The notes beneath the pieces were generated by a model. The model was not told where the DNA came from and did no database searches. It saw only the letters and a list, made by a program, of their open reading frames with translations. Of a stretch of DNA of 64,000 nucleotides, positions 21,860 to 35,371 are shown piece by piece (the first letter of the stretch is position 1; each line of letters opens with the position of its first letter). Source of the DNA: Flaccisagitta enflata (Eukaryota > Chaetognatha > Sagittoidea > Aphragmophora). The position numbers and the translations under genes are program-made. Where the stretch lies: assembly GCA_965153355.1 (NCBI GenBank), contig OZ231127.1, positions 52,142,001 to 52,206,000 on the forward strand, in the 5' to 3' direction.

Positions 21860-22695
21860 AAGCTAGCTAGGCTGGTAGGAAGGGAAAGAAAAAAAGAAAA
21901 AAAGAAAAAAGAAAGGAAAAGAAGAAAGGAAAAAGGAAGAAGAAAGAAAGAAGGGAAGAAGAAAGGAAGGAAGGAAGGAAGGAAGGAAGGAAAGGAAGGA
22001 AGGAAGGAAGAAGAAAGGCAGAAAAAGTGTTTTCCTCCTGTTTATAAAGGAAGGAAGGAAGGAAAAAAGGAGGGAAAGAAGGAAAAAAGGAATGGAAGAA
22101 GCAAAGAAGTGAGGGAGGAAGGAAGGGAGGGAGATAGAAAAGAAGGAAAAAAGGAAATAAGGAAGGGAAGAAGAAAAGAAGGAAGGGAGGAAGGAAGGAA
22201 GGAAGAAGAAAGGCAGGACAAGTTTTTCCCTCTTTTTTTTAAAGGAAGGAAAGAAGGAAGGAAGGAAGGAAAGAGGAAAGGAAGGAAGGAAGGAAGGAAG
22301 GAAGGAAGGAAGGAAGGAAGGAAGGAAGGAAGGAAGGGAAAGAGTGGAAGAAAAAGTTTTCCTCTTACTGCTTTTAAAGGTAGGAAGGAAGGAAAGGAGG
22401 AAAGACAGTAGGAAGGAAGGAATGAAGAAAGGAAGGAAGGAAGAAGAAAAACAGAAATTTTTTTTTCCTTTTGTTTTTAAAAGAAGGAAGGAAGGAAAGA
22501 AGGAAGGAAGGAAAGAAGGAAGGAGGGAAAAAAGGAAGGAAGGAGAGAGAGAAGGAAGGTAGGCAGGGAGGAAGTAGGAAGAAAGGCAGAACAATTTTTT
22601 CTCCTCCTGTTTTTAAAGGAAGGAGGGAACAAATGAAGGAAGGAAGGAAAGAAAGGAGGAAAGAAGGGAGCAAGGAGGAAGAAAGCCAGAATGGT
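21860..22695. repeat. (GGAA)n higher-order array with conserved linkers
   Basis: Tracts of GGAA/GAAA alternate with a conserved linker of about 50 bp: GAAGAAAGGCAGAA, T-rich TTTTCCTCCTG, TTTTTAAAGGAAGG. Linkers begin near 22008, 22202, 22345, 22440, 22575 and 22676. The last linker is cut by the family H copy at 22700. Open frames on both strands (Lys/Arg/Glu/Gly or Ser/Phe/Leu/Pro) are repeat artefacts. Confidence 0.85.
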
Positions 22696-22699
22696 TTTT

Positions 22700-23187
22700 A
22701 GTTGCGGACACGTAACTCTATAAGAGGCTTTGTCCGTCCGTCCGTCTGTCAGTCTGTTGGTCGGTCATTCTGTAGGTCTGTTGGTCTATTGGTCAGTCCA
22801 TAATCATTAGGTTTAAAAGCCCTGATTACAGTTCACAGAAAGGTAAGAGATTCACCAAGCAAAATAAATCAGTTTTAAATTCATTAAATTGTAAAATCTT
22901 TCGACGTGCGTCAAAGTTGCTACAATCTCACTGGCCCAGAAGATATTTTTTGTCACTTCATGTATCCAAGCAGAAAATAATATGTAAGTAAATACTTAGC
23001 TGACCAGTTGGGTTTGAGAAAAAAAATTGGTCTTCGTGCCTAATGGATCGAGTTGAAAAGTGGAAAAACAAGCGTTTTGGATACTTTTTGTGTATGTTTG
23101 TGTGTGAGGGGTGAGGATTGTGGTTTGGTGGGGGTTGGAGGCCCCTGCCCACCCGTCCGCAACAATATTGTGACCCTGCGTCACTTG
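22700..23187 (+). mobile_element. Family H copy with internal extra sequence
   Basis: 5' half 22700-22800 (AGTTGCGGACACGTAACTC, TATAAGAGGC, GTCC/GGTC tract) and 3' half 23040-23187 (ATGGATCGAGTTGAAAAGTG, CCTGCCCACCCGTCCGCAAC, GTGAC-CCTGC-GTCAC, CTTG-TTT). About 230 bp of unrelated sequence separates the halves. It sits in the T-run of the last purine-array linker. Confidence 0.8.
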
Positions 23188-23249
23188 TTTTTTCCATCGT
23201 ATGTAAAACCTCTTAAATACACATTTGTATAGATGAAATTCTAGTTTAT

Positions 23250-23450
23250 ACAAATATAAAGCCTCAAGGCTCAGAACCCCCGCCTTAGGGCCCAAATCTC
23301 AACCTCTGGGTACTGGAATAATAAGTGTTGAAGTGTCCCTACCCTAAGGGCCAAAAAATTCTCTATGATTCCTATCAGCTCAAGCATGGGTATCTTTTGG
23401 GACTCTGTCCCTCTCACCATCTCATTCCCTCATGCACAAATACTTTGTGA
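23250..23450 (-). repeat. Decayed family E copy
   Basis: GCCTCAAGGCTCAGAACCCC units, then ACCATCTCATTCCCTCATGC in the position of the usual outer segment. Weak. Confidence 0.4.
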
Positions 23451-23696
23451 CTTGGTATATCATGTAACATAAGTCGTGGTGCAGAACAGCGTCAAATTTG
23501 ACAAATCGTTCTGTTCTGTGATGGAATAAGCTGCTATGCAGCGGAAATATAACAAAAACTAAAGTCTTATGCATGCTTTATACTCCCTAGATTAATTAAA
23601 AACCGGTTAACTGACCAATGGTATTGATCTCGCATCGGTAAAGTCGCAGCATACTTAGTGAAACAACAGAATTCTTTAAATATAATTGCACGGAAA

Positions 23697-23860
23697 ACAT
23701 GAGATGTTGCCACGTGAAAAACCGAATCTGTCTCTGAATGCAAAATTTTGCATTTTTAAACACATGGCCGGTTTCTTAAAAGTGTTTAGACTGATGCCAT
23801 GTTTTTCAAAATGCAAAATTTTGAATTCAGAGACAGATTCGGTTTTTCACGCGAGACATG
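23697..23860. repeat. Imperfect hairpin, arms of about 55-65 bp
   Basis: GTGAAAAACCGAATCTGTCT, CTGAAT and GCAAAATTTTGCATTTT at 23713-23760 are inverted at 23808-23850 (AAAATGCAAAATTTTGAATT, CAGAGACAGATTCGGTTTTT, CAC). The loop is about 50 bp. It could be a small foldback element inside the hAT-like element. Confidence 0.75.
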
Positions 23861-24192
23861 TCAATGCACAAGAATCAATTTTTATTAAAAATCCATCAAT
23901 TTCGCATCCTTTTTTCTCACATTTCCTAAGCATATGGTACAGAAAAACGTTTTCCTATGCAAAAAAATTGATGATTACCAACCACAAATCCTTTATCTCA
24001 ATAAAAAATCTTTGATTATATAAAATAAAAAATATCGTATAAATCGTTTTGACTTGTCAAATTTTGTATTTGTTTGCACTGTGACATAAGGCATTCAACT
24101 TGCGATAATCATACGCGTGTCCAGTAGGAAGGGACAGGTGGAGGATTTTTGCTCGTAGGAAGCAAAAAATTTTGTGACACCCTGCTTGTATT

Positions 24193-24959
24193 GCTAATTA
24201 TTGCCACTCATCCAGTCTTTCCTCACTGTACAATCTTGGCGGAGATTTTTTTTCTCCCCCCCCCCCTCTTTCAAGCTTTGATATCGTCGATTTTAAGTGC
24301 CAAATTGGCTTCCTGCGATACTTTCTGCCACCTTTGTTTTCGATGCCAAATCGACTTAAGGGCTTTTTCATCTGTCCGTCCTAAGTCTCTATCCGTCAGC
24401 ACGTCCGTCTCTCCATCCGTCTGTTCGTCCCTATGTTCTGTCATATGCCAGTTCAGGATTGCGTTTCGCGCGTCTAAAAAGTCGCACATCCATTTCAATC
24501 TTCCATCCGCTCATTCGTCCGTCCGTCTCTCTGTCCGTCTACATGTCCGTATCTTTTTATTCTTATCCCTTTGATCTCTCGGCTCCGACTTTACGTTTCT
24601 TCAAGACCAGCCCACCACCGAACCACGCTAGCACTTTAATCAAAACCTTTTCTCCGTCCATCTGTATCAAACACTCCGTAAAACTCATAGTTTATCCATA
24701 CTATTTCTATTTAATAGTTTATAAAATGATACGCTTTTACGAAGTCGGAACAATGGAATATCTTCAATATCGAGTATGTGATAGAATGTCTAATCCATAT
24801 CTATGCAGCGTAAAGTGATAAGGGTTTGGTTGAACTAATGGCTTCTCTTAATGAATTATATAAACAATTTTTATATCGTTTGTCCATTGTTATTAATGGA
24901 CCTGTAGCGCATTTATCACATTCTGCTTCTCGTTTTTTCTCGATATCCCCGACATTTTG
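24193..24959. other. No gene seen; GTCC-rich patches
   Basis: Imperfect TCCGTC words at 24370-24430 and 24500-24550 resemble family H cores, without recognisable ends. Confidence 0.4.
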
Positions 24960-25250
24960 TGTTTCTGTCTGCCTGTCCGTCTGTCCATCTGATTGTCTGT
25001 CTTTTTGCCTAACTGTCTGTCTATCTTTCTGTCTGTCTGCGTGTCTGTCTGTCTGTTTATCTGTGTGTCTGTCTGTCAGTTTGTTTGTCTGTCTTTGAAT
25101 CTGTCTGTCTGTCTGCGTGTCTGTCTTTGTGACTGTCTGTCTATCTATGTATGTGTCTGTCTGTCTACGTGTCTGTCTTTGTGTCTGTATGTATGTATGT
25201 CTGTCTGTCTGTCTGTCTGTCTGCGTGTCTGTCGTTGTCTCTCTCTCTCT
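24960..25250. repeat. Degenerate (GTCT)n tract
   Basis: About 290 bp of GTCT with many GTGT, GCGT and ATCT variants. Confidence 0.95.
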
Positions 25251-25942
25251 GAATGCCATCGCGCTGGGCCGTAATGGCTTGGCTTGATCAATCGATTTCG
25301 GAATGGAAAAAAGCTTTCGATCTGAAATTTTCAATGATCTTTTGTTTTTGTATCGCAGTCGGAAAGAGAGAGAGATTTATGATCGGAACGCTCTCCTTTG
25401 TCGTTGCCTATTCGTACGACAAACAAGTGCAATTTGAAATTCTAAATGACTTTTTTCCTCTTATTCCTTGTGATCTGATCAACACTGTATGTCCTTAACG
25501 AATGATTGAATTGAATTATCAGCCACTTCAAAACCTACTATCATATCAAACTGAGATTGGGGCATGGCAAGACACACAAAGTCAACCATCGCCACGCCAT
25601 TATTGATCTTTTTTTTTGGCCTTCGTCCTTCGCAATGATCATCCCATTCTGCATCCACTTTTCAACATTTTTTCGCATCTCTCCGCATCCCCCGCTTATT
25701 CTCTATTGAAGGTCACCAAGAGCGGAGCTCGCGCAGAGACCCTCGTGATGAAGATCAACGTTGTGTAATGAAGTTGGTACTTCATTGCGTCGCCTAAGAC
25801 GTCCTCACCGCCGCACACCTGTGATCGGCATTCATTTAATTAATAGGACTCAATTTAAAGGGACTGAATTCCATCAATAACGTGGAATCATGTATTTGGA
25901 TTTTTGCTGGACCAAGTCGAAGAAGCAAAATCGCATCACATC
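25251..25942. other. Unique sequence, nothing recognised
   Basis: Short stop-free frames on the plus strand lack recognisable features. Confidence 0.5.
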
Positions 25943-25946
25943 AGCG

Positions 25947-26282
<336 letters not shown>

Positions 26283-26659
26283 TCTTACTGTTGAGGTTAT
26301 TCTTATCGTTGTAGTTTTTTTTTTTCTGTTTTTTTTTCTGTTTTTTGTTTGTTTTTTTGTTTTTTTGTCACATCTCAAGTTTGATTACTCGATGCAAACA
26401 TCCCAAAGAAACATGTTGTGTCGAAATTCGACATGGATTTGAATGTCAAAGTCGACCTCTGGACATGAAAGAAGGACGAACTCAGATCGAACCGGGCAAC
26501 TCAAACTCAAAGAACCCCGCGAAAAGCGATCGAAGCTGCGAAAAGGAACCCATTTTAGATAAAAAAAAGAAGGCGATTGAAAGCGATTTGAGGGTGACGC
26601 CCACTCACCATTTTGTCGCCTGATCGTCACCCATCGACCCATCAGTTATGGCATAACCC

Positions 26660-26691
<32 letters not shown>

Positions 26692-27129
26692 GACCCATCA
26701 AAGACTGTTTGATACCCATTAGCCTGTGACCTATAACTGACTGATAGTTAGCAATCACTCTACTAGTCGTCACTATTTGACCCATCCTGACCTGACCGAC
26801 GAGTCTGGTAGTAGTATCTTTGAAAACAGACAGACGGAAACTGACACTTTCACAATGATCGATAGTCACCATTGCCTCATAAGCCATAAGTTATGGCCCA
26901 AACACATAACTAAAGAGGCACATTCCAACACTCAGAAAAAATCAGAAATTACCACCTCACTTGTTGCCCGTACCACATTCAATCACTACCCCCGACGTCA
27001 TTTTCGGTGAACTATCATTCAATCACCGCCCCCGATGTCATTAACAGTGAACTATGCTTCAATCACCACTCCCACCGTCATTATCGGTAACCTATCATTC
27101 AATAACCACCTACAGTGGTCGTCTCTACC
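26283..27129. other. No gene seen; (ATC)n and ATCAC-rich patches
   Basis: (ATC)n at 26665-26692 and three imperfect TGAACTATCATTCAATCACC-like units of about 54 bp at 26975-27110. A T-rich stretch at 26316-26375 precedes a 200-bp open frame that I do not recognise. Confidence 0.5.
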
Positions 27130-27470
27130 CCTGCCGTCACCGCCGCTGCCTCACTGCCTACGTCGCGATTGCCGCCGTCGCCGCCGCTCCCGCCACTGCT
27201 GCCGCAACTGTTGCCACCTCCGCCGCATAGCCGCAGTCGTCCTCCCGCATGAAATGGTTCCAGGAGGGTTTTCAATGCTTCTGGGCGTGTTTCATCGAGG
27301 CGCGATAGCGTATGACGTCACCCGAGTGGGCGTCCCAGCCCCCCACCCCCTTCACCCCCCCCATTCCCCCCCTCGAGTGGGCGGCGACGAGAATCGCAGA
27401 AAAAAAGCATCGATTTGGGCTTCTATAAGGCCGTACTGAAAGGGCGCCACTTACACCGGATGACTCCGCT

Positions 27471-28125
27471 TTGCCGCAGCCAATGACGCTGCCGATATCG
27501 CTACCGATGTCGCCGCCGATGACGCCGCCGATGTCACCGCCGATGACGCCGCCAATGTCGCCGCCGATGACGCCGTCGATGTCGCCGCCAATGACGCCAC
27601 CGATGACGCCGCCGATGACGCCGCCGATGTCGCCGCCGATGACACCGCCGATGAAGCCGCCGATGTCGCCGCCGATGACGCCACCGATGTCGCCGCCGAT
27701 GTCGCCGCCGAAGTCGCCGCTAACGACGCCGCCAATGACACCGCCGATGACGCCGCCGATGACGCCGCCGATAACGCCGCCGATGTCGCCGCCAATGACG
27801 CCGCCGAGGAAGCCGCCGATGTCGCCGCCGATGACGCCGCCGATGACGCCGCCGATGTCGCCGCCGACGCCACCGATGTCGCCGCCGATGTCGCCGTCGA
27901 TGACGCCGCCGATGTCGCCGCCGATGACGCCGCCGATGACGCCGCCGATGTCGCCGCCGATGTCGCCGCCGATGACGCCACCGATGTCGCCGCCGATGTC
28001 GCCGTCGATGACGCCGCCGATGTCGCCGTCGATGACGCCGCCGATGACGCCGCCGATGTCGCCGCCGATGTCGCCGCCGATGACGCCGCCGATGACGTCG
28101 CCGCAGTCGATCAACGCGTCAACGA
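27471..28125. repeat. 9-bp minisatellite GCCGATGTC/GCCGATGAC
   Basis: About 70 imperfect units (GCCGATGTC, GCCGATGAC, GCCGCC, GCCACC). Because the unit is nine bases, all frames without a stop in the unit stay open on both strands (Pro-Met-Ser/Thr repeats, Ala-Ser-Thr repeats, Gly-Asp/Val-Ile repeats). No start, domain or flanking coding signal supports a gene. A CCGCCGC-rich stretch at 27130-27240 precedes it. Confidence 0.9.
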
Positions 28126-29325
<1,200 letters not shown>

Positions 29326-29688
29326 GAAAAGGCCGAGAAGCAAATGTACAAAAACTGCAGAAGCGTTATGTAAAACAAGGACTGAAGGTGGAACACCTCG
29401 CTTTTTGTTCTTTTTTATTAGTTTATAAGGCAAGACAGCGAAATATCGTGCTTGTCTCTGACAACAAGGCCTACACCTTTAAGTCGCGTGTGGGACGCAT
29501 GAAATGTGTAACAAAAACTAGAAATGTATATTCTTTAATAAAAAAAAGTTTTTCAAAAATTGTTGAATTTTTTCTTAACTAGTAAGATGCAACAGACAGA
29601 ATTCTTGTAAAGTATATGCTTCCAATCAATAACATACAAATCTAAACTTAGGCTATGACCCCTAACTTTGTGCTTAAAGAAGTAGTTA
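29326..29688. other. Unique sequence, nothing recognised
   Basis: No gene or repeat recognised. Confidence 0.5.
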
Positions 29689-30253
29689 CAGTACGATGGG
29701 AGCAATGACGACCTAGACTGGAGGATAGATTTTAGGTATCTTAATTTCATTTGTATCATGAAATATTTTAGATCTAGGCAAATTAAAGGTTGCTCTATTG
29801 AGTGAATGCATTTGCGTCTCTTAAACCTCAACTTGTGACTTGACCTCCTCAAGACTTCATTTTTCAAGGTTCTAACCATTTTCATTAAATCGGGCAAAAA
29901 ATTTTATATAATTTTGAAAAAAAATCAGACCATTTTTACAGGTTTTACGGCTATGTCTAATAATCAAAAGTTATGCAAATTAATTTTTGAGCAAAACTTT
30001 AATTGGCCACAAAACCTGTAAAAATGGTCCAATTGAGCTGATTTATTTTTCAAAACCAAATAAAATTTTCCACCCGATCTATTGAGATAGGTTAGAACTT
30101 TGAAAAATGAAGTCTTGATGAGGTGAAGTCGCAAGTTCAAGTTTGAGAGACGCAAACATTTTCACTCAATAAAACAACCTTTATGATACAAACAAAATTA
30201 AGGTATCGAAAATCTATCCTCCAGTCTAGGTCGTCATTGCTCCCATCGTACTG
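29689..30253. mobile_element. Foldback element, arms about 250 bp
   Basis: The left end CAGTACGATGGGAGCAATGA at 29689 is the inverse of the right end TCATTGCTCCCATCGTACTG at 30253. Complementarity continues through CCTAGACTGGAGGATAGATT and CATTTTTACAGGTTTT / AAAACCTGTAAAAATGG to a centre near 29980. No transposase and no obvious target duplication. Confidence 0.85.
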
Positions 30254-30688
30254 CATCAAAAACCTTTGAATCAGTATTTTCTAGAAAAGCATAAAGGCAG
30301 TTGCTCTCACCCTTAGCTAATGTTTCTTAAGTTTATAGAATATTTTCTTAATGGGATAATGTTACATGCTGGCTTTTGGCATTGTCTTGGACAAGTGTTG
30401 CTACAAATGGTTAAAGGGAATACCTTAGTGGTAAAAGGAAACTTTGACTTAACCTTCTAAGAAGATAGATGATAGGTCTTCATATGACTCCATATGAAAA
30501 CAAAATATCCTTAAGAAAAAAGTCTTCACTCTTAAACAATACAGTTTCTAGTCATCAGTTGGAGACCTGTACCCTATTATCCTGCTCCCTATTGAGTTTC
30601 GGCATTTTGAGTTTTGTTGTACCCTGTACCCTATTGAGTTTCGGCCATTTGACTCCAATACCCAGGTACAGGCTGGCAACCCTAAACT
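30254..30688. other. No gene seen; short duplication
   Basis: CCCTATTGAGTTTCGGC occurs twice at about 30588 and 30629, near repeats of TACCCTGTACCCTATT. Confidence 0.6.
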
Positions 30689-31054
30689 TAAAATGACTTT
30701 AGATGACTTAAATTGACTTTAAATGACTCAAGATGACTTGAAATGACTTAAAATGACTTGAAAAGACATAAAAAATTTAAAATGAATTAAATGACTAATT
30801 TGAACAAATTGACTTGACTGACTTCAAAAAACTTATCATGACTTAAAATGACTTAGAATGAAAAAGAATGACTTAGAATTAGGGATGTTGAAGCGATTGA
30901 CCGCTTCCATTTTGGTGGGTGGGATAGCAACTAGTATTTGAACAACAAAATGGAAGCGGAAGCGGAAGCGGTGGAAGCAGCATGAAAATCGACCGCTTCC
31001 ACAATCCACATCCCTACTTAGAATAACCTTAAATGACTAGAAATGACTTAAAGT
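30689..31054. repeat. AAATGACTT minisatellite, split by an insertion
   Basis: Imperfect 9-15 bp AAATGACTT(A/G) units at 30689-30879 and 31017-31054, interrupted by the hAT-like miniature element. Confidence 0.85.
30880..31016. mobile_element. Miniature hAT-like element, 137 bp
   Basis: Ends TAGGGATGTTGAAGCG and ATCCACATCCCTA, flanked by perfect 8-bp duplications CTTAGAAT (30872-30879 and 31017-31024). The duplication fits the hAT consensus nTnnnnAn. The interior has GGAAGC tandem units and inverted CCGCTTCC blocks. Same family as 35222-35363. Confidence 0.9.
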
Positions 31055-31613
31055 TAAATAGTCGCAAAAGCGTTAGATGGTCAGCGGTACCCATTGCCCC
31101 TATGTGAGTGTATGTGGATGTGAGGTGGTTAGAGGGGCAGCGGCCCTGAAGGGGCCGTTGACCTATGCTGTTTTTATTCAGGCCTCAGAGATGGAATTAG
31201 GGCCATGAGGCTGGAATTGGGGCCTTGAGGCTTGGATTAGGACCTTGAGGCTGGGATTTGAGCTTCGAGGCTGGGATTTCAGCTTCAAGGCTGAGATTTG
31301 AGCTTCGAGGCTGGGATTTGAGCTTTGAGGTTGGGATTTGAGCTTCGGGGCAGGGATTTGAGCTTGGAAGCTGGTATTAAAGCTTCGAGGCTAGGATTTG
31401 AGCTTCAAGGCTAGGATTTGTGCCTTGAGACTGGGATTTGAGCCTAAAGGCTGGGATTTGAGCCTCGAGGCTGGGATTTTAGCCTGGAGACTGAGATTTG
31501 AGCTTCAAGGCTGGGATTTGCGCTTTGAAGCGGGGATTTGAGCCTAGAAGCTAGGATTTTGGTCTCGAGACTATGATCTGGGCCTTGAGGGGGGGGGGAT
31601 GGAGAAGAAGAAG
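31055..31613 (+). repeat. Family E copy
   Basis: ATAGTCGCAAAAGCGTTAG (stem CGC-AAAA-GCG), GGTCAGCGGTACC, stem TGCCCCT (31095-31101)/AGGGGCA (31133-31139), GGCCCT-GA-AGGGGCC, then about 18 twenty-bp units to 31590. No right inverted end; a second copy follows at once. Confidence 0.85.
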
Positions 31614-32280
31614 AATAGTCGCAAAAGCGTTAGATGGTCAGCGGTACCTTGCCCCTATGTGAGTGAGTGGGTGTAAGGTGGTTAGAGGGGCAGCGGCCCC
31701 GAAGGGGCCGATGACCTATGCTGTTTTTATTTGAGCCTCAAGGCTGGGATTAGGGCCTGGAGGCTGGGATTAGGGCCTGGAGGCTGGCATTGGGGCCTTG
31801 AGGCTGGGATTTGAGCCTTGAGGCTGAGATTTGAGCCTCGAGGCTGAGATTTGAGCCTCAAGGCTGAGATTTGAGCCTCGAGGCTGAGATTTGAGCCTTG
31901 AGGCTGAGATTTGAGCCTCGAGGCTAGGATTTGAGACGCGAGGCTGAGATTTGAGCCTGGAGACTAGGATTAGGGCCTCAAGGCTGGGATTTGAGCCTCC
32001 AGGCTGGGATCTGAGCCTCCAGGCTGGGATTTGAGCCTCCAGGCAGGGATTTGAGCCTTGGGGCTAGGATTTGAGCCTCGAGGCTGGGATTTGGGCCTCA
32101 AAGCTAGGATTTGGGCCTTGAGGGGGGGGTACGCTGGAGGAAAAGAAGGAGAAGAAAATTCCCCTGTGTGAAAGCATAGGTCATCGGCCCCTTCGGGGCC
32201 GCTGCCCAAAAAGGAGAAGAAGGAGAAATTTCCCCTATGTGTGAAAGCATAGGTCATTGGCCCCTTCGGGGCCGCTGCCC
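31614..32280 (+). repeat. Family E copy with duplicated right end
   Basis: Same left end and hairpins as the preceding copy, about 19 twenty-bp units (31735-32120), then the inverted right end AAGCATAGGTCATCGGCCCC-TTC-GGGGCCGCTGCCC at 32207. The right end is repeated once more at 32280 (73-bp tandem duplication). Confidence 0.85.
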
Positions 32281-32286
32281 AAAAAG

Positions 32287-32760
32287 GAAAGTTAGATGGA
32301 TGGACGGACGGAAGGATGGACTTCTCATCCTATACAGCCTTATGAGTTCCCTTGAGATCTGTAGTAATACGGTAGATGACATTGATATGGCAACCTAATC
32401 CAGAATGAACGATATACACACTGTTGCCGTGTCTGTCTAGGCTGCCTAGTGGCTACCTTCATTTTCACCTTTTCCTTTCACCGTGACCGATTTTTCCTCT
32501 CCTCCTCCTCCTACTTCTTCTCCTTCTCCTCCTCCTCCTTTTCCAAGCAGAAATGATTGATGACTTTCCCAAGAAGTGACCTCAGTATTGACTTTTGTTC
32601 GATGGAAATTTTCTCTACTAGCGCCCTCTCTCTATCTCTCCCTCCTTTTCTCGGTCTGTCTGTCTCCGTCTTCTGTCTCTGTGTGTCTCTGTGTGTGTCT
32701 CTGTGTGTCTCTCTCTCTGTCTCTCTATCTGTCTCTCTCTGTCTCTCTATCTGTCTCTCT
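32287..32760. other. No gene seen; pyrimidine-rich
   Basis: CTCCTC-rich at 32495-32545 and GTCT/GTGT words from 32655. No gene recognised. Confidence 0.5.
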
Positions 32761-34578
<1,818 letters not shown>

Positions 34579-35045
34579 GTGTCCGATGTGATATTGTGAT
34601 AATGGGAGGATGCGTGGGATGATATGTGGGTGTGGGTGTGGGTGTGGGCATAAGTGTATGGCGCAGAATTTCAAAGGGCCGTCGGCAACCAGTTTCAAGT
34701 CCGACAGAGCTTCAAGCCCGACAGGGTTTGTTATTCATTCAGTCTTTTACAATTCTAAATCATATTCTTATGTAAGAAATAGTAGCCAAATTTGATAGAA
34801 AAAAACACATTCTTTCTCTTTCTTCTCCTGAGAGTGGTTTTTATCCTCCAGTTTTTCTTTTTCTTTCATTCTTCTTCATTTTTTGTCTTCTTTTTCTACA
34901 TGGGCTTGAGTCCGACAGGGGTGTAAGTCCGACAAACAGGGACGTCGGCCGACGTCCCTGACGTCCCTCCCCATACACCCATGGGTGTGGGTGTGGGTGT
35001 GGGTGTGTCCGATGTGATATTGTGATAATGGGAGGATGCGTGGGA
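34579..35045. repeat. 39-bp exact direct repeat around GGGTGT and AGTCCGACAG units
   Basis: GTCCGATGTGATATTGTGAT..GGGAGGATGCGTGGGAT occurs at 34580 and again at 35006. Between them are (GGGTGT)n tracts next to each copy, AAGTCCGACAG-like words (34697, 34715, 34908, 34926) and a perfect 22-bp palindrome centred near 34951 with core ACGTCGGCCGACGT. Confidence 0.8.
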
Positions 35046-35221
35046 TAAGGATTCATTGACTCATCGAAAAGAAATAAAACTTACGCGCGGCCGTTACTAA
35101 AAATGCACTGGAATCATCGTCTCTCTTATGGCAGTTTCTCCTATAAACCGGGCCGGCCAGAATCAAGCGCCTGATTGAGTTAACATTGAAAAAAATACCA
35201 TAATCTAATGATAGTTGTATC

Positions 35222-35363
35222 TAGGGATGTGGAAGCGGTCAATTTTAGTGCCGCTTCCACCGCTTCCGCTTCCGCTTCCGCTTCCGCTCCCATTTTGCAG
35301 TTCAAATACTAGTAGCTATCCCATCCTCCAAAATGGAAGCGGTCAATCGCTTCCACATCCCTA
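35222..35363. mobile_element. Miniature hAT-like element, 142 bp
   Basis: Ends TAGGGATGTGGAAGCGGTCA and CGCTTCCACATCCCTA with 8-bp duplications GTTGTATC (35214-35221 and 35364-35371). Interior (TTCCGC)n. Same family as 30880-31016, opposite repeat orientation. Confidence 0.9.
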
Positions 35364-35371
35364 GTTGTATC

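Larger units (their letters stand above)
21816..24184. mobile_element. hAT-like non-autonomous element, 2369 bp
   Basis: Terminal inverted repeats CAGGGTGTCACAAA (21816) and TTTGTGACACCCTG (ending 24184) are flanked by the perfect 8-bp duplication CTTGTATT (21808-21815 and 24185-24192). Eight-bp duplications and CAGGG-type ends are typical of hAT transposons. The interior has no transposase: it holds the purine higher-order array (21860-22695), a family H copy (22700-23187), a decayed family E copy (23250-23450) and a hairpin (23697-23860). The subterminal word GCTCGTAGGAAGC occurs at both ends in the same orientation. Confidence 0.85.
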
